A stretch of 15,642 nt of DNA from Nanohaloarchaea archaeon PL-Br10_U2g27 (GCA_001564035.1 LKMX01000012.1:1-15642); one strand, 5' to 3'; shown: positions 1-6,228, counted from the first letter of the stretch. The notes: generated from the letters alone by a model not told the origin. Program-made: numbers and translations.

Positions 1-108
1 ATCTCCGCCTGTAGCCTCAGCGATTATTTTGATCAATACGAAAGGACACTCATGCGAATACTCCTCTTCTTCACTTCTGTCGTATCCTGCAACTACCTCC
101 GCTCTCAT
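1..108 (-). CDS. Partial unknown protein, N-terminal 36 residues
   Basis: An open frame on the minus strand runs off the left edge. It starts at an ATG (108-106) and reads MRAEVVAGYDRSEEEEYSHE, then continues with CPFVLIKIIAEATGGD. The next in-frame codons upstream lead to a TAG near 130, so this ATG is the only ATG start. A TATA-like CTCTAAAAT on the minus strand (about 139-131) sits about 26 bases upstream, matching the leaderless pattern of other genes here. The sequence is acidic, like its neighbours. I do not recognise the family from 36 residues. It is transcribed away from the repeat-bearing region at 109-371. Confidence 0.55.
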   Translation of the reverse strand, partial: MRAEVVAGYDRSEEEEYSHECPFVLIKIIAEATGGD

Positions 109-171
109 ACATCTGAGATTACAGGCCTAGATTTTAGAGTTGAAAGGTGTGAAAAACTCACAACAGATTTG

Positions 172-198
172 GGGGTGTTCAAGTTTTCCGAACAATAA
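172..198. repeat. 27-bp inverted-repeat family, diverged copy A
   Basis: GGGGTGTT, 11 bases, then AACAATAA. It keeps the GTGTT-N11-AACA core and the CG just before AACA seen in other copies. It is recognisable only by alignment to the better copies at 1167 and 1462. Confidence 0.45.
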
Positions 199-273
199 TA
201 TGTGTAAAACTAACGAACATACTATGTACTTTAAAATACTTTGTTGTTAGTTATTAGTAAATAAGAAGTAGAA

Positions 274-300
274 TGGGTGTTTGGTAAAGGCGAACAACTG
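274..300. repeat. 27-bp inverted-repeat family, diverged copy B
   Basis: TGGGTGTT, 11 bases ending GGCG, then AACAACTG. Close to the copy at 1678-1704, which also has GGCG before AACA. It lies about 70-100 bases upstream of the TraB-like start codon. Confidence 0.55.
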
Positions 301-371
301 CTCTAGAGGTTTTCAAACCGAAAAAATCTTTTATTTTAGGCCTCTAAACTAGCTTTTAAGGAACGATTACT

Positions 372-1169
372 GTGAAAGTGGACTTATATGGTGACAGGCA
401 TAATAGTGAAGAATATGCGGCTAAAATACACAAAACTCTAGCTTCTACTCGCATTGAAGCAATAATGTTTGAGTCTCCTGATCTAAAAGGAGAAAGGATT
501 GAATATTTGCTGAAGGCCTTTAAGACGTTTCCTACTCTTGCACATGTTTACAATGCCTTTAATCTTGATGTCACTAAGAAAGAAGAAGTAGAAGACAGAT
601 ACAAGTCTCCACTGTATAAACTTCGTGTAGGAAAGCTCGAAGAGGCCTTAGAAGCTCTATTCAAGGTTTTTGACATTTCTGCAAGCGTAGAAGAAATAAT
701 TTCTCCTGGTGAAATTGTTATTGGTCGAGAAGAAGATCTTGCTATTACTTCGTTGTTCAGGACTTTAATGTTCAAGAAGAATTCAAGAAAAAATACTTTG
801 TTGCCTCGTATAGGCGTTATTATAAGGAATTTTGATGCAGAGGTCTACACTATCGACTTGCCGCAAGACAAAGTTTATGCCTCGGCTGCTAAAAACATAG
901 CCAATGCACCATCTACAGCTAGCGGCGTAAACGCATTGATGAACAAAGCTAGAAAAGGCCAGGCCTCAAGAAAAGAAGCGTCGGTGGCTAATGAAATTCT
1001 CAACAAAACTTCGTCCGCGAGAGAAGAATACATGGCAAAACAAATTACACAGATAATGCAGTCAAACAATTACTCTTTAGGAGCTGCCATAATGGGAAGA
1101 AGCCATGTAAGTCCTGTGAAACTAAGACTAAAGAAAAAAGGCGTCAAATCAATTATCCAAGTAAAATGA
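372..1169 (+). CDS. TraB/TIKI (PrgY/GumN-like) superfamily protein
   Basis: 265 residues, GTG start. The TraB/TIKI superfamily signatures appear in order: YGDRH (the first GxxH motif, residues 7-10), an acidic residue in IMFESP (E34), REEYMA (R217-A221, the R-xx-YMA motif) and GRSH (the second GxxH, 242-245). In the family these residues form the metal-dependent active site; TIKI members are proteases and EreA-like relatives are esterases. Unlike many TraB proteins I see no hydrophobic C-terminal membrane segments, so this one is probably soluble; its tail is basic (LRLKKKGVKS). The substrate cannot be inferred. The gene is isolated and flanked on both sides by 27-bp inverted repeats, one of which begins in its own stop codon. 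An alternative would be an unrelated protein with chance GxxH motifs, but four motifs in the right order make that unlikely. Confidence 0.6.
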   Translation: MKVDLYGDRHNSEEYAAKIHKTLASTRIEAIMFESPDLKGERIEYLLKAFKTFPTLAHVYNAFNLDVTKKEEVEDRYKSPLYKLRVGKLEEALEALFKVFDISASVEEIISPGEIVIGREEDLAITSLFRTLMFKKNSRKNTLLPRIGVIIRNFDAEVYTIDLPQDKVYASAAKNIANAPSTASGVNALMNKARKGQASRKEASVANEILNKTSSAREEYMAKQITQIMQSNNYSLGAAIMGRSHVSPVKLRLKKKGVKSIIQVK

Positions 1170-1193
1170 GTGTTCAAAAAGTTCAAACACTCA
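1167..1193. repeat. 27-bp inverted-repeat family, perfect-arm copy C
   Basis: TGAGTGTT-N11-AACACTCA with perfect 8-bp arms. The first three bases are the TGA stop codon of the TraB-like gene. It shares 18 consecutive bases (AAAATGAGTGTTCAAAAA) with copy D. The arms are about two helical turns apart, as expected for a dimeric DNA-binding protein. Confidence 0.8.
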
Positions 1194-1237
1194 ACGGTTT
1201 TTAGGCCTGATAACTGGTGTTTTCAGAAAAGCCTCAG

Positions 1238-1252
1238 CACAAAGAAGGTATA
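1238..1252 (+). repeat. AAAGAAGGTATA motif, copy 1
   Basis: CACAAAGAAGGTATA. The exact 15-base reverse complement is at 1388-1402, making a 15-bp inverted repeat that encloses about 135 bases. Confidence 0.7.
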
Positions 1253-1330
1253 TCATAAGTATAGAAGATCGTGTTTCTTGGCATTTGTTTGACGCTTCAT
1301 CAAGGGGTCGCGGTCTAGATACGCCATATA

Positions 1331-1345
1331 ATAAAGAAGGTATAT
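1331..1345 (+). repeat. AAAGAAGGTATA motif, copy 2
   Basis: ATAAAGAAGGTATAT, identical over 15 bases to 13681-13695, which overlaps the predicted transcription start and start codon of the 13694 gene. Confidence 0.7.
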
Positions 1346-1387
1346 TTTCTCTATATCTGTATGACTCATTCATTCACTCGCATCTGT

Positions 1388-1402
1388 TATACCTTCTTTG
1401 TG
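1388..1402 (-). repeat. AAAGAAGGTATA motif, copy 3, inverted
   Basis: TATACCTTCTTTGTG, the reverse complement of copy 1 at 1238-1252. Confidence 0.7.
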
Positions 1403-1416
1403 TTAGCCTATTTTGA

Positions 1417-1435
1417 GAAAAATCCGAGATTTTTC
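1417..1435. terminator. Perfect 8-bp stem-loop, terminator-like
   Basis: GAAAAATC, loop CGA, GATTTTTC. The stem is AT-rich and no long T-run follows, so it may be a processing or protein site rather than a terminator. Confidence 0.3.
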
Positions 1436-1461
1436 AGATAAGTCTCTCACATGTCAAAAAA

Positions 1462-1488
1462 TGAGTGTTCAAAAAAGCCAAACACTCA
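1462..1488. repeat. 27-bp inverted-repeat family, perfect-arm copy D
   Basis: TGAGTGTT-N11-AACACTCA, arms identical to copy C, differing only in the inner bases (AAAGCCA instead of AAGTTCA). It starts 295 bases after copy C. Confidence 0.8.
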
Positions 1489-1677
1489 GCAAAATTCCGG
1501 GAGCGTCAAAATGTTTTTGTAAGTTCTGAAAATAATTGAACGATTTTCTTCTAGGTGTTTTGAAACAGCGTTTTTTCGATAGCTGAGGCGGCTTAGGAGG
1601 CCTCTCAGAATATCTTGTTTGATTGGGCATGCCTAAAGAGACAAGATATGAGGGAAAACACATAATGTCTATTTTGA

Positions 1678-1704
1678 TGAGTGTTAAAATTTGGCGAACA
1701 CTTG
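1678..1704. repeat. 27-bp inverted-repeat family, copy E
   Basis: TGAGTGTT-N11-AACACTTG: left arm identical to C and D, right arm with two changes. The inner segment ends GGCG as in copy B. Confidence 0.7.
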
Positions 1705-1966
1705 TGCTAAACTAACTACTTTTTTCTGTCTGAATCTAAATCTCTTCTAGAAGTTCTGGCCTGTACATGTTTATGTGGCTTAGTTGCTTTGTGGGGACTC
1801 TCTGTTCTTTTTCGTCTGTGACTGGTTGTCAGAACTCATTTTTTGAGGCCTGACTTTTCCTAGCAAGGTTGTTTGGTTTTGTTGAACTCTCTTATGAGCT
1901 GTTGTTATTGCAAAAGAGTCTCAAAAGGTTTTAAATAATGTGGAATGTTCGTTGTTAATAACCAGC

Positions 1967-1993
1967 ATGTTGTTCTACTTTTGCGAACATTCT
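1967..1993. repeat. 27-bp inverted-repeat family, diverged copy F
   Basis: ATGTTGTT-N11-AACATTCT, with GCG before AACATT. Its right side also forms a second inverted repeat with GAATGTTCG at 1943-1951 (CGAACATTC at 1984-1992). It lies about 30-60 bases downstream of a TATA-like TTTAAATA (1930-1937), so it could act on the DUF502 promoter. Confidence 0.45.
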
Positions 1994-2053
1994 CGATATT
2001 GTGAGAAGGCTGAGAGTTTGAGTAAAGCTTCTTCAGATAATAAAAATTCGCTC

Positions 2054-2071
2054 ATGCAAACCTTTTTGCAT
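2054..2071 (+). promoter_or_regulatory. Leader hairpin just upstream of the DUF502 ribosome site
   Basis: ATGCAAA, loop CCTT, TTTGCAT: a perfect 7-bp stem ending 4 bases before GGAGGT (2076-2081), the strong Shine-Dalgarno site 11 bases before the GTG at 2093. It would lie in the mRNA leader if transcription starts near 1960 from TTTAAATA at 1930-1937. Its closeness to the ribosome site suggests an effect on translation or mRNA stability; this is inference. Confidence 0.4.
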
Positions 2072-2092
2072 AGACGGAGGTATAGCTAGACT

Positions 2093-2707
2093 GTGAGTGA
2101 GATGATGAGTGCTGAAGGCCTGAAATCTGGTGTGAGAAAGTCTGCGATTGCAGGCCTAGTTTTACTGTTTCCAGTATTGGCTGTGGTGCTGTTGACACTA
2201 TGGGTTTACAGAGCGCTCTCAGACTTTTTGGGTATTGAGGCAGTAATGTTGACGGGTTTTCCGCTAGCAGATCAGGCCTTTACGTTTCTTTTAGTTCTAG
2301 TATTGGTTGGCGGAGTTGTTGTTTTTTCCGGTTACGTGGCTAGGTCTTTTGTAGGCAGGAGGTTGGAAACCGTTGTTGACGGTGTTTTTGATAAGTTGCC
2401 GCTTTTGGGAAGAGTTTACAAGTTAGCGAAGACTGCTTCTGCAGATGTGTTTGAAGAGGATAGGTTCAAAAAACCTGTGAGGGTGGATGTCGGCGGTGTT
2501 GTGAGGCCTGGCTTCAAGACGGGTAATAAAACGGCGGATGGGAATGAGGTTGTTTTTGTGCCTGCATCTCCTAATATTGCTTCTGGTTTTGTTATGGAGG
2601 TTGATCCTGAACGTATTGAGGAAGCTGATGAAACTGTTGATGAAATCTTAGAGAAGTTATTAAGTGCAGGATTTGCAGGCTATGAGAAAGAAAAAAGAAG
2701 AGAATAA
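2093..2707 (+). CDS. DUF502 family membrane protein
   Basis: 204 residues. Two hydrophobic segments (about 18-40 and 60-83) are followed by a cytosolic-type domain with DUF502 hallmarks: GRRLETVVDGVFDKLPLLGR (the family R-hP-hh-x-hY region, continuing into VYKLAK), VRPGFKTG, and VFVPASPNIASGFVMEVD (the family VFVPT-TPNPTSGF block), ending in an acidic helix and a charged tail. DUF502 proteins are widespread in bacteria and halophilic archaea and lack an established function. The GTG at 2093 is chosen over ATGs at 2102 and 2105 because GGAGGT at 2076-2081 is well spaced for it. The gene converges with the anchored acidic protein, whose stop is 18 bases away. Upstream lies the repeat-rich region and a leader hairpin, so it is not leaderless, unlike most genes here. 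Confidence 0.8.
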   Translation: MSEMMSAEGLKSGVRKSAIAGLVLLFPVLAVVLLTLWVYRALSDFLGIEAVMLTGFPLADQAFTFLLVLVLVGGVVVFSGYVARSFVGRRLETVVDGVFDKLPLLGRVYKLAKTASADVFEEDRFKKPVRVDVGGVVRPGFKTGNKTADGNEVVFVPASPNIASGFVMEVDPERIEEADETVDEILEKLLSAGFAGYEKEKRRE

Positions 2708-2725
2708 GTAGAGAGGGGTTGTGGC

Positions 2726-3745
2726 TTATACGGGCTGGCGCGTGATTGTGTAACCTTTCTTACGCATGAGGAATGCTGCCGCACCTGATATCCCTAGCAG
2801 GCCTAAAATCCCTAGCAGGCCTGTGCGTGCTGTCGATCCTAGGAAGCTTCCTGTGAGTGTTTCGTCCGGTGTTTCTCCATTACCGTTTTCTCCTATATCG
2901 CGGGATGTTTCTTCTTCTACTGTTTCTCCGTTGGCTTCAGCTATCATTCTGAAGTTGTTCTGGCCTTCTTGGAGGATTGGATCAAAGCATATCTGGCCTG
3001 TTCCTGTTTGTGTCTCAAATTCTTGGTCGTTGTGGTAGAGTGTTACCTCGGTGTCTTCGGTATTTGAGTTCACGTTTCCGCAGACTGTTGTTCTATCTCC
3101 TGCTTGATCTCCGATCGTGCTGGTTAAGCCATCTATGCTGAGATCTCCGTCTGTCACTTGCAGATCTAGCTCCACATCTAGGTGGTCTTTTTCTACTCTT
3201 ACTGTTTGTTCTCCTGCGTTTTCAGGCGTTATCTCTTCTTCAAACACTCCATCACTATTCGTTACTGCTGTTGCCATGTGTTCGTCTTCAAGGTAGATTT
3301 CTATCTCTCTGTCTTCATTGTCTTCATCATCTAAGTCGCCTTCAACCGTTGTGGAACTGCCTAGGGAGATGCTCTCTTCTGAAAGCCATGCGTCTAGACT
3401 GTCGGCTGTGAGGCCATCAATCACGTGGACGTTTCCGCTGGAACTTCCTGAGCTTCCCGAACCGGTATCTGAGTCGTCGGAATCGTCGTCTTCAGGCACT
3501 TCTCCTTCGTTATCGTCGCCTGTGTTGGGGTCTCCGTCGCCGCCACCCCACTCAGAATCGCTGTCTGAATCATCTTCATCTGAACTATCTCCGTCATCGC
3601 CACTATCATCGTTATCGTCTTCAGGAGAATCGCCTGTGTTGGGGTCTCCGTCGCCGCCACCCCATTCAGCGGAAACTGTAGGTAAAACCGCTAAACCTGC
3701 GCCTACAACGAGAATCAGTCCTAAAACCAAGGCCTTGTTTTTCAT
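2726..3745 (-). CDS. Exported acidic repeat protein with C-terminal membrane anchor
   Basis: About 339 residues from ATG 3745 (a GTG at 3757 is possible, but GGTG at 3760-3757 is well placed as a ribosome site for the ATG). The N-terminus is a Sec signal (KNKALVLGLILVVGAGLAVL, then PTVSA before EWGGG). Two copies of WGGGDGDPNTGD follow within an Asp/Ser-rich linker, then about 190 residues of probable beta-domain character that include two cysteines (VCGN and QICFD), then a C-terminal transmembrane segment (LLGILGLLGISGAAAFL) and a short basic tail. It is likely a surface protein held in the membrane with its domain outside. The extreme acidity fits a high-salt exterior. It lies 18 bases after the Tat protein gene, so the two probably form an operon. 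No catalytic motif is visible; adhesion or an S-layer-associated role is only a guess. Confidence 0.7.
   Translation of the reverse strand: MKNKALVLGLILVVGAGLAVLPTVSAEWGGGDGDPNTGDSPEDDNDDSGDDGDSSDEDDSDSDSEWGGGDGDPNTGDDNEGEVPEDDDSDDSDTGSGSSGSSSGNVHVIDGLTADSLDAWLSEESISLGSSTTVEGDLDDEDNEDREIEIYLEDEHMATAVTNSDGVFEEEITPENAGEQTVRVEKDHLDVELDLQVTDGDLSIDGLTSTIGDQAGDRTTVCGNVNSNTEDTEVTLYHNDQEFETQTGTGQICFDPILQEGQNNFRMIAEANGETVEEETSRDIGENGNGETPDETLTGSFLGSTARTGLLGILGLLGISGAAAFLMRKKGYTITRQPV
2790..2825. repeat. 18-bp tandem duplication inside the membrane anchor
   Basis: Two adjacent 18-base units beginning ATCCCTAGCAGGCCT, differing only in the last three bases (AAA, GTG). On the minus strand they encode the repeated GLLGI of the transmembrane segment. 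Each unit carries one AGGCCT. Confidence 0.75.
3516..3550. repeat. 35-bp direct repeat encoding GGGDGDPNTGD, copy 1
   Basis: Identical over 35 bases to 3630-3664. It encodes the second WGGGDGDPNTGD copy of the anchored protein. Nucleotide identity, including third codon positions, implies a recent duplication or gene-conversion event. Confidence 0.85.
3630..3664. repeat. 35-bp direct repeat encoding GGGDGDPNTGD, copy 2
   Basis: Partner of 3516-3550, 114 bases away (38 codons, in frame). It encodes the first WGGGDGDPNTGD copy directly after the signal peptide. Confidence 0.85.
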
Positions 3746-3763
3746 GTTTATTATCACCGTTGG

Positions 3764-4645
3764 TTAGTAGCCGTTTTCGGCTTCAAGCCCGTCTTGGACT
3801 AGTTCTCTCCATTCGGACTCAAGCACGGGCTGGTCTTCGTCTAGGCTTGCGGTCCTATCGAAAAAGTAGTCTTGTGCTTGGCCTGTGTTGCCGTATTCTA
3901 TGAGGCCTTCTTTTAGCTCTTCGAAGCTTGCTTCGGCGTATTCGCTGTGGTCTTCCCAGCTGCCGCCGTCTTCGTCTTCGTCGTAGAAGACATTAACCAT
4001 TTCTTCCGTGAGTTCTTCTACGTTTCCGTCAAGATCTTCGTAGAGTTGTTCCATTGGGTGAGGGTTTTCTACATCGTAGAATTCGGTGTCAGGGAACGTG
4101 TCTGCTCTGAACCTCCATAATGGGTTGTATCCTGCGTCGGCCTCTACTTCTTCGTTGTAGGCAATGAGGTCGCCGTTCTCCTGCACTCCGAGCACAACAT
4201 CTGAGGCCTCCATAATAGGGTCTAGAGAGTCCATGTCGATTTCTACGTTTCCTTCGAGGAAGTAGGTGCTGTCGTCTACAGCTATGTCTGTGTCGTCGTC
4301 CGTGTCATCGTCATCTATTGTTTCGTTAATTCCGTCTACGGGAGACGTGTCTGCTTCGTCTTCTGGAGGATTGAATATGTTGTCTTCTGATTCGTTGAGG
4401 TCGCTACCGCTTTCTTCGTAGTCTGAGGGTGAAGACCCTTCTGCGTCACCTCCTCTGTATGAGCTGGCTAGGAAAGCTCCTCCGAGGCCTCCAAGCCCTA
4501 TTAGTCCTCCTGCAGCCATTTTTGCGAATCCTCTTCTTCCTATTCCGGAAGATTGTTTACTGGTTTGGTTCTTGTTATGTGCTACCTGTTCATCCTCTAC
4601 AGGTACTAGTGCCTCTGCTTCAGGCCTCGAGTCTTTATCTACCAT
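3764..4645 (-). CDS. Tat-exported acidic protein of unknown function
   Basis: 293 residues. An unusually long N-region (about 35 residues) precedes a twin-arginine signal: GRRGFAKMAAGGLIGLGGLG, then a small-residue segment. The Tat route exports folded proteins and is heavily used by halophilic archaea. No lipobox cysteine follows, so it is either cleaved and released or retained as an N-anchor. The mature part begins with a low-complexity Asp/Glu/Ser linker (about 65-130), then a domain of about 165 residues rich in Asp, Glu, Tyr and Trp (LWRFRADTFPD, EFYDVENPHP, WEDHSEYAEASFEELKEGLI). I do not recognise it. The ATG at 4645 is supported by GGAG at 4659-4656. A TATA-like TTTTTAA (minus, about 4707-4701) would give a leader of some 30 bases. 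It is the first gene of a probable two-gene operon with the anchored protein downstream. Confidence 0.65.
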   Translation of the reverse strand: MVDKDSRPEAEALVPVEDEQVAHNKNQTSKQSSGIGRRGFAKMAAGGLIGLGGLGGAFLASSYRGGDAEGSSPSDYEESGSDLNESEDNIFNPPEDEADTSPVDGINETIDDDDTDDDTDIAVDDSTYFLEGNVEIDMDSLDPIMEASDVVLGVQENGDLIAYNEEVEADAGYNPLWRFRADTFPDTEFYDVENPHPMEQLYEDLDGNVEELTEEMVNVFYDEDEDGGSWEDHSEYAEASFEELKEGLIEYGNTGQAQDYFFDRTASLDEDQPVLESEWRELVQDGLEAENGY

Positions 4646-4932
4646 TTATGATCATCTCCGTAAGTTATGAACGTCAATAGATAGAACAATGAAGATCGAG
4701 TTAAAAACCTCTTGTTACAGTTGAAAATAGTTACTGAAACGTATACGGCATGTTATACACGTTAAATTTTGCTTAAGCCTCTTTGAAGCCGTCTTTTACT
4801 ACTTTGATTGATAAACTATGTCTGCTAATTTAAAACAATGTCTGGAACAGGATTTTTCATGTTAGTTAAAATAAGGCGGAACCTGCTTTTTTGACTACTC
4901 TTAAATCGGAGTTAGGCCTAATTGTTTGTGTG

Positions 4933-5664
4933 ATGGATGAGAGGATGGAGGAGAAGGTGGAGGATGCTGATATGGATCAGGAAGGCCTGACTAATGAAGT
5001 ATATTTTTCTGAAGACGATACTGTGATTAAGATTTATCCGCGTTATCCTTTGACAAGTTTTTACGCTACTGCTATCGATTTCTTGGCTTTCAATTTTAGG
5101 TATTTGGATAGAGAAGAGAGGATGAGTAATGAGGTAGAGGTTAAGGATGAGATAAAGGCTGCAGGCCTGGATACGCCGGAAATAATCAGTATGTCTGAGA
5201 ACATGATTGAGTTTGAGAGAGTTGAAGGTATTTCGGGCTACCAGTACCTTAACTCTTGTAGTGCTGCAGAGGCCTATCGATTGGGTGAGGAGGTAGGAAG
5301 TTTTCTTCCCAGGCTTCATTCTAGAGGTGTTGCGCTGAAAGATTTTAGAGTATCAAACATGATTGTGGGTGATAAAGTGACGCTTATCGATCATGAATAC
5401 TCTGGTTTGAACGCTAATAAGGTGTTGAAATGGTTTGACTATTTCACTCTGTTATCGAGTGTTAGGCAGACTCCGCGTTACCAAGAATTTAAACGGGGTT
5501 TCTGTCAACGGGCGTTGATCCCTAAATCTGCGATTTGTCTTTCTTTAATCTCGTCTTTGGCGCACTCTGTGCTTCTTGAGAGAAGTTTGAGCAGGGTTAA
5601 AAACAGTTTTTTATCGGTTAGAACTGATTTTGCGAGCAGGGTGAATAATATTGTTAGGGATTGA
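4933..5664 (+). CDS. Atypical small protein/lipid kinase (Bud32/RIO/APH-like fold)
   Basis: 243 residues from ATG 4933; the frame extends upstream to a TTG at 4891, but TTAAAT at 4901-4906 lies about 29 bases before 4933, favouring a leaderless ATG. Kinase-like landmarks in order: VIKIY (beta-3 lysine, K33), a helix with several Glu (about 66-73), LHSRGVALKDFRVSNMIV (catalytic loop with D137 and N142 spaced D-x4-N) and LIDHEYSG (D153-x-E155 in place of DFG). This resembles the RIO/Bud32/lipopolysaccharide-kinase group of atypical kinases. There is no glycine-rich loop of standard form. The C-terminal 70 residues are basic and partly hydrophobic. Its substrate is unknown. The DedA-like membrane protein starts 10 bases after its stop, so the two are probably co-transcribed, hinting at a lipid or sugar-lipid substrate; that link is inference. 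Confidence 0.6.
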   Translation: MDERMEEKVEDADMDQEGLTNEVYFSEDDTVIKIYPRYPLTSFYATAIDFLAFNFRYLDREERMSNEVEVKDEIKAAGLDTPEIISMSENMIEFERVEGISGYQYLNSCSAAEAYRLGEEVGSFLPRLHSRGVALKDFRVSNMIVGDKVTLIDHEYSGLNANKVLKWFDYFTLLSSVRQTPRYQEFKRGFCQRALIPKSAICLSLISSLAHSVLLERSLSRVKNSFLSVRTDFASRVNNIVRD

Positions 5665-5674
5665 GGCCTTGACT

Positions 5675-6151
5675 ATGGAGTTTTTGATCGCTCTAGGCCT
5701 GCCGTTTTTGGCGGTTGTGTTTTTTATGGAGGGTGCTTTAATTGGCAAGATGCTGCCTACGGATTTTTTACTTCCTGCTGCGGTTATACTCTATGCGACA
5801 CAGTCCCAGTTTTACCTGACTATTCTTGTTATAACTGTTACCTCATCTACAGCAGGCCAGTACTGGCTGTTTAACAGGTTCAAAGGCAAGAATTTGGAAG
5901 ATCTTCATCACAGCCAAGTAATCAGAATATCTGACGAGAATATGGATAAAATTTTCAGATCTTTTGAAAAGCGGGGGCTTAAAGCAGTCACTATTTCGAA
6001 CTTTATACCGTTTATCAGAGGCTTGCTGACGATTCCTGCAGCAGTTGAAGGTTTTGACTCTAGAAAGTTCGTTATAGCTTCGGCCTTAGGCACACTTGTT
6101 TTGCATTCGTTCCTTGTGGCTGTTGGAGCAGGTCTAGTGACTCTGTTCTAA
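5675..6151 (+). CDS. DedA/SNARE-associated family membrane protein
   Basis: 158 residues from ATG 5675; the frame also extends to a TTG at 5651, which would overlap the kinase gene by 14 bases. Family features are FFMEGALIGKMLPTDFLLPA (the conserved Glu and Pro-x-D-xx-L loop after the first helix), a central hydrophobic segment (LTILVITVTSSTAG), a charged loop, the ISNFIPFIRGLLTIPAA block (the DedA R-F-x-P-h-R-x-hhs-hPA motif) and a closing helix (VIASALGTLVLHSFLVAVGA). DedA-family proteins recycle or flip polyprenyl-phosphate and other lipids across membranes. At about 158 residues it is shorter than typical 190-220-residue DedA proteins. Its pairing with an atypical kinase is suggestive but unproven. 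Confidence 0.75.
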   Translation: MEFLIALGLPFLAVVFFMEGALIGKMLPTDFLLPAAVILYATQSQFYLTILVITVTSSTAGQYWLFNRFKGKNLEDLHHSQVIRISDENMDKIFRSFEKRGLKAVTISNFIPFIRGLLTIPAAVEGFDSRKFVIASALGTLVLHSFLVAVGAGLVTLF

Positions 6152-6166
6152 TGATATCTTAGATAG

Positions 6167-6194
6167 ATAGGCAAATTGGATATATAGGCAATTG
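6167..6194 (+). repeat. Short tandem repeat before the 6229 gene
   Basis: ATAGGCAAATTG (6167-6178) and ATAGGCAATTG (6184-6194) are offset by 17 bases in the 77-base gap between the DedA gene and the next gene. The position upstream of a TTAAAA (6195-6200) suggests a possible activator or repressor site. Confidence 0.35.
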
Positions 6195-6228
6195 TTAAAA
6201 GCAAGAGATTCTGTTTTATTGTTATACT

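Larger units (their letters stand above)
109..371. other. Gene-free AT-rich region with diverged 27-bp inverted repeats
   Basis: This 263-base stretch separates the left-edge minus-strand gene from the TraB-like gene. I see no ORF of interest. It holds two diverged copies of the 27-bp repeat found downstream of the TraB-like gene (172-198 and 274-300), a weaker related stretch near 197-223 (right half CG-AACATACT), and two AGGCCT palindromes (123, 338). Both flanking genes must be transcribed from here. TCTAAAC at 343-349 lies about 26 bases before the GTG at 372 and could be its TATA box. Confidence 0.5.
1170..2092. other. 920-base gene-poor region rich in repeats and hairpins
   Basis: No convincing gene lies between the TraB-like stop and the DUF502 start; the minus-strand ORFs at 1191-1373 and 1469-1663 have no family features. 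The region contains four copies of the 27-bp inverted repeat (1167, 1462, 1678, 1967), three copies of an AAAGAAGGTATA motif, a perfect 8-bp-stem hairpin (1417-1435), a 7-bp-stem hairpin (2054-2071) and AGGCCT at 1203, 1598 and 1846. Several T-rich runs are present. Possible roles are a replication or partition locus, a regulatory array, or a non-coding transcript. Confidence 0.6.

Noticed and set aside
1191..1373. Minus-strand 60-residue ORF in the repeat region
   Set aside because: No ribosome site, no family features, basic and Pro/Arg/Ser-rich unlike real genes here, and it overlaps the repeat motifs.
1469..1663. Minus-strand 64-residue ORF
   Set aside because: Overlaps inverted-repeat copy D, composition unlike neighbouring acidic proteins, no recognisable domain.
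1675..1732. C/D box guide RNA (GATGAG at 1676, CTGA at 1729)
   Set aside because: The C box does not match RTGATGA and no internal D'/C' pair is present.
1167..1993. CRISPR array
   Set aside because: Repeats are 27 bp, but copies diverge, spacing is irregular (216-295 bases) and no cas gene is present.
3318..3767. Plus-strand 149-residue Ser/Pro-rich ORF opposite the surface protein
   Set aside because: It is an antisense shadow created by the Asp/Glu/Ser-rich coding of the minus-strand gene, which has a proper signal peptide and anchor.
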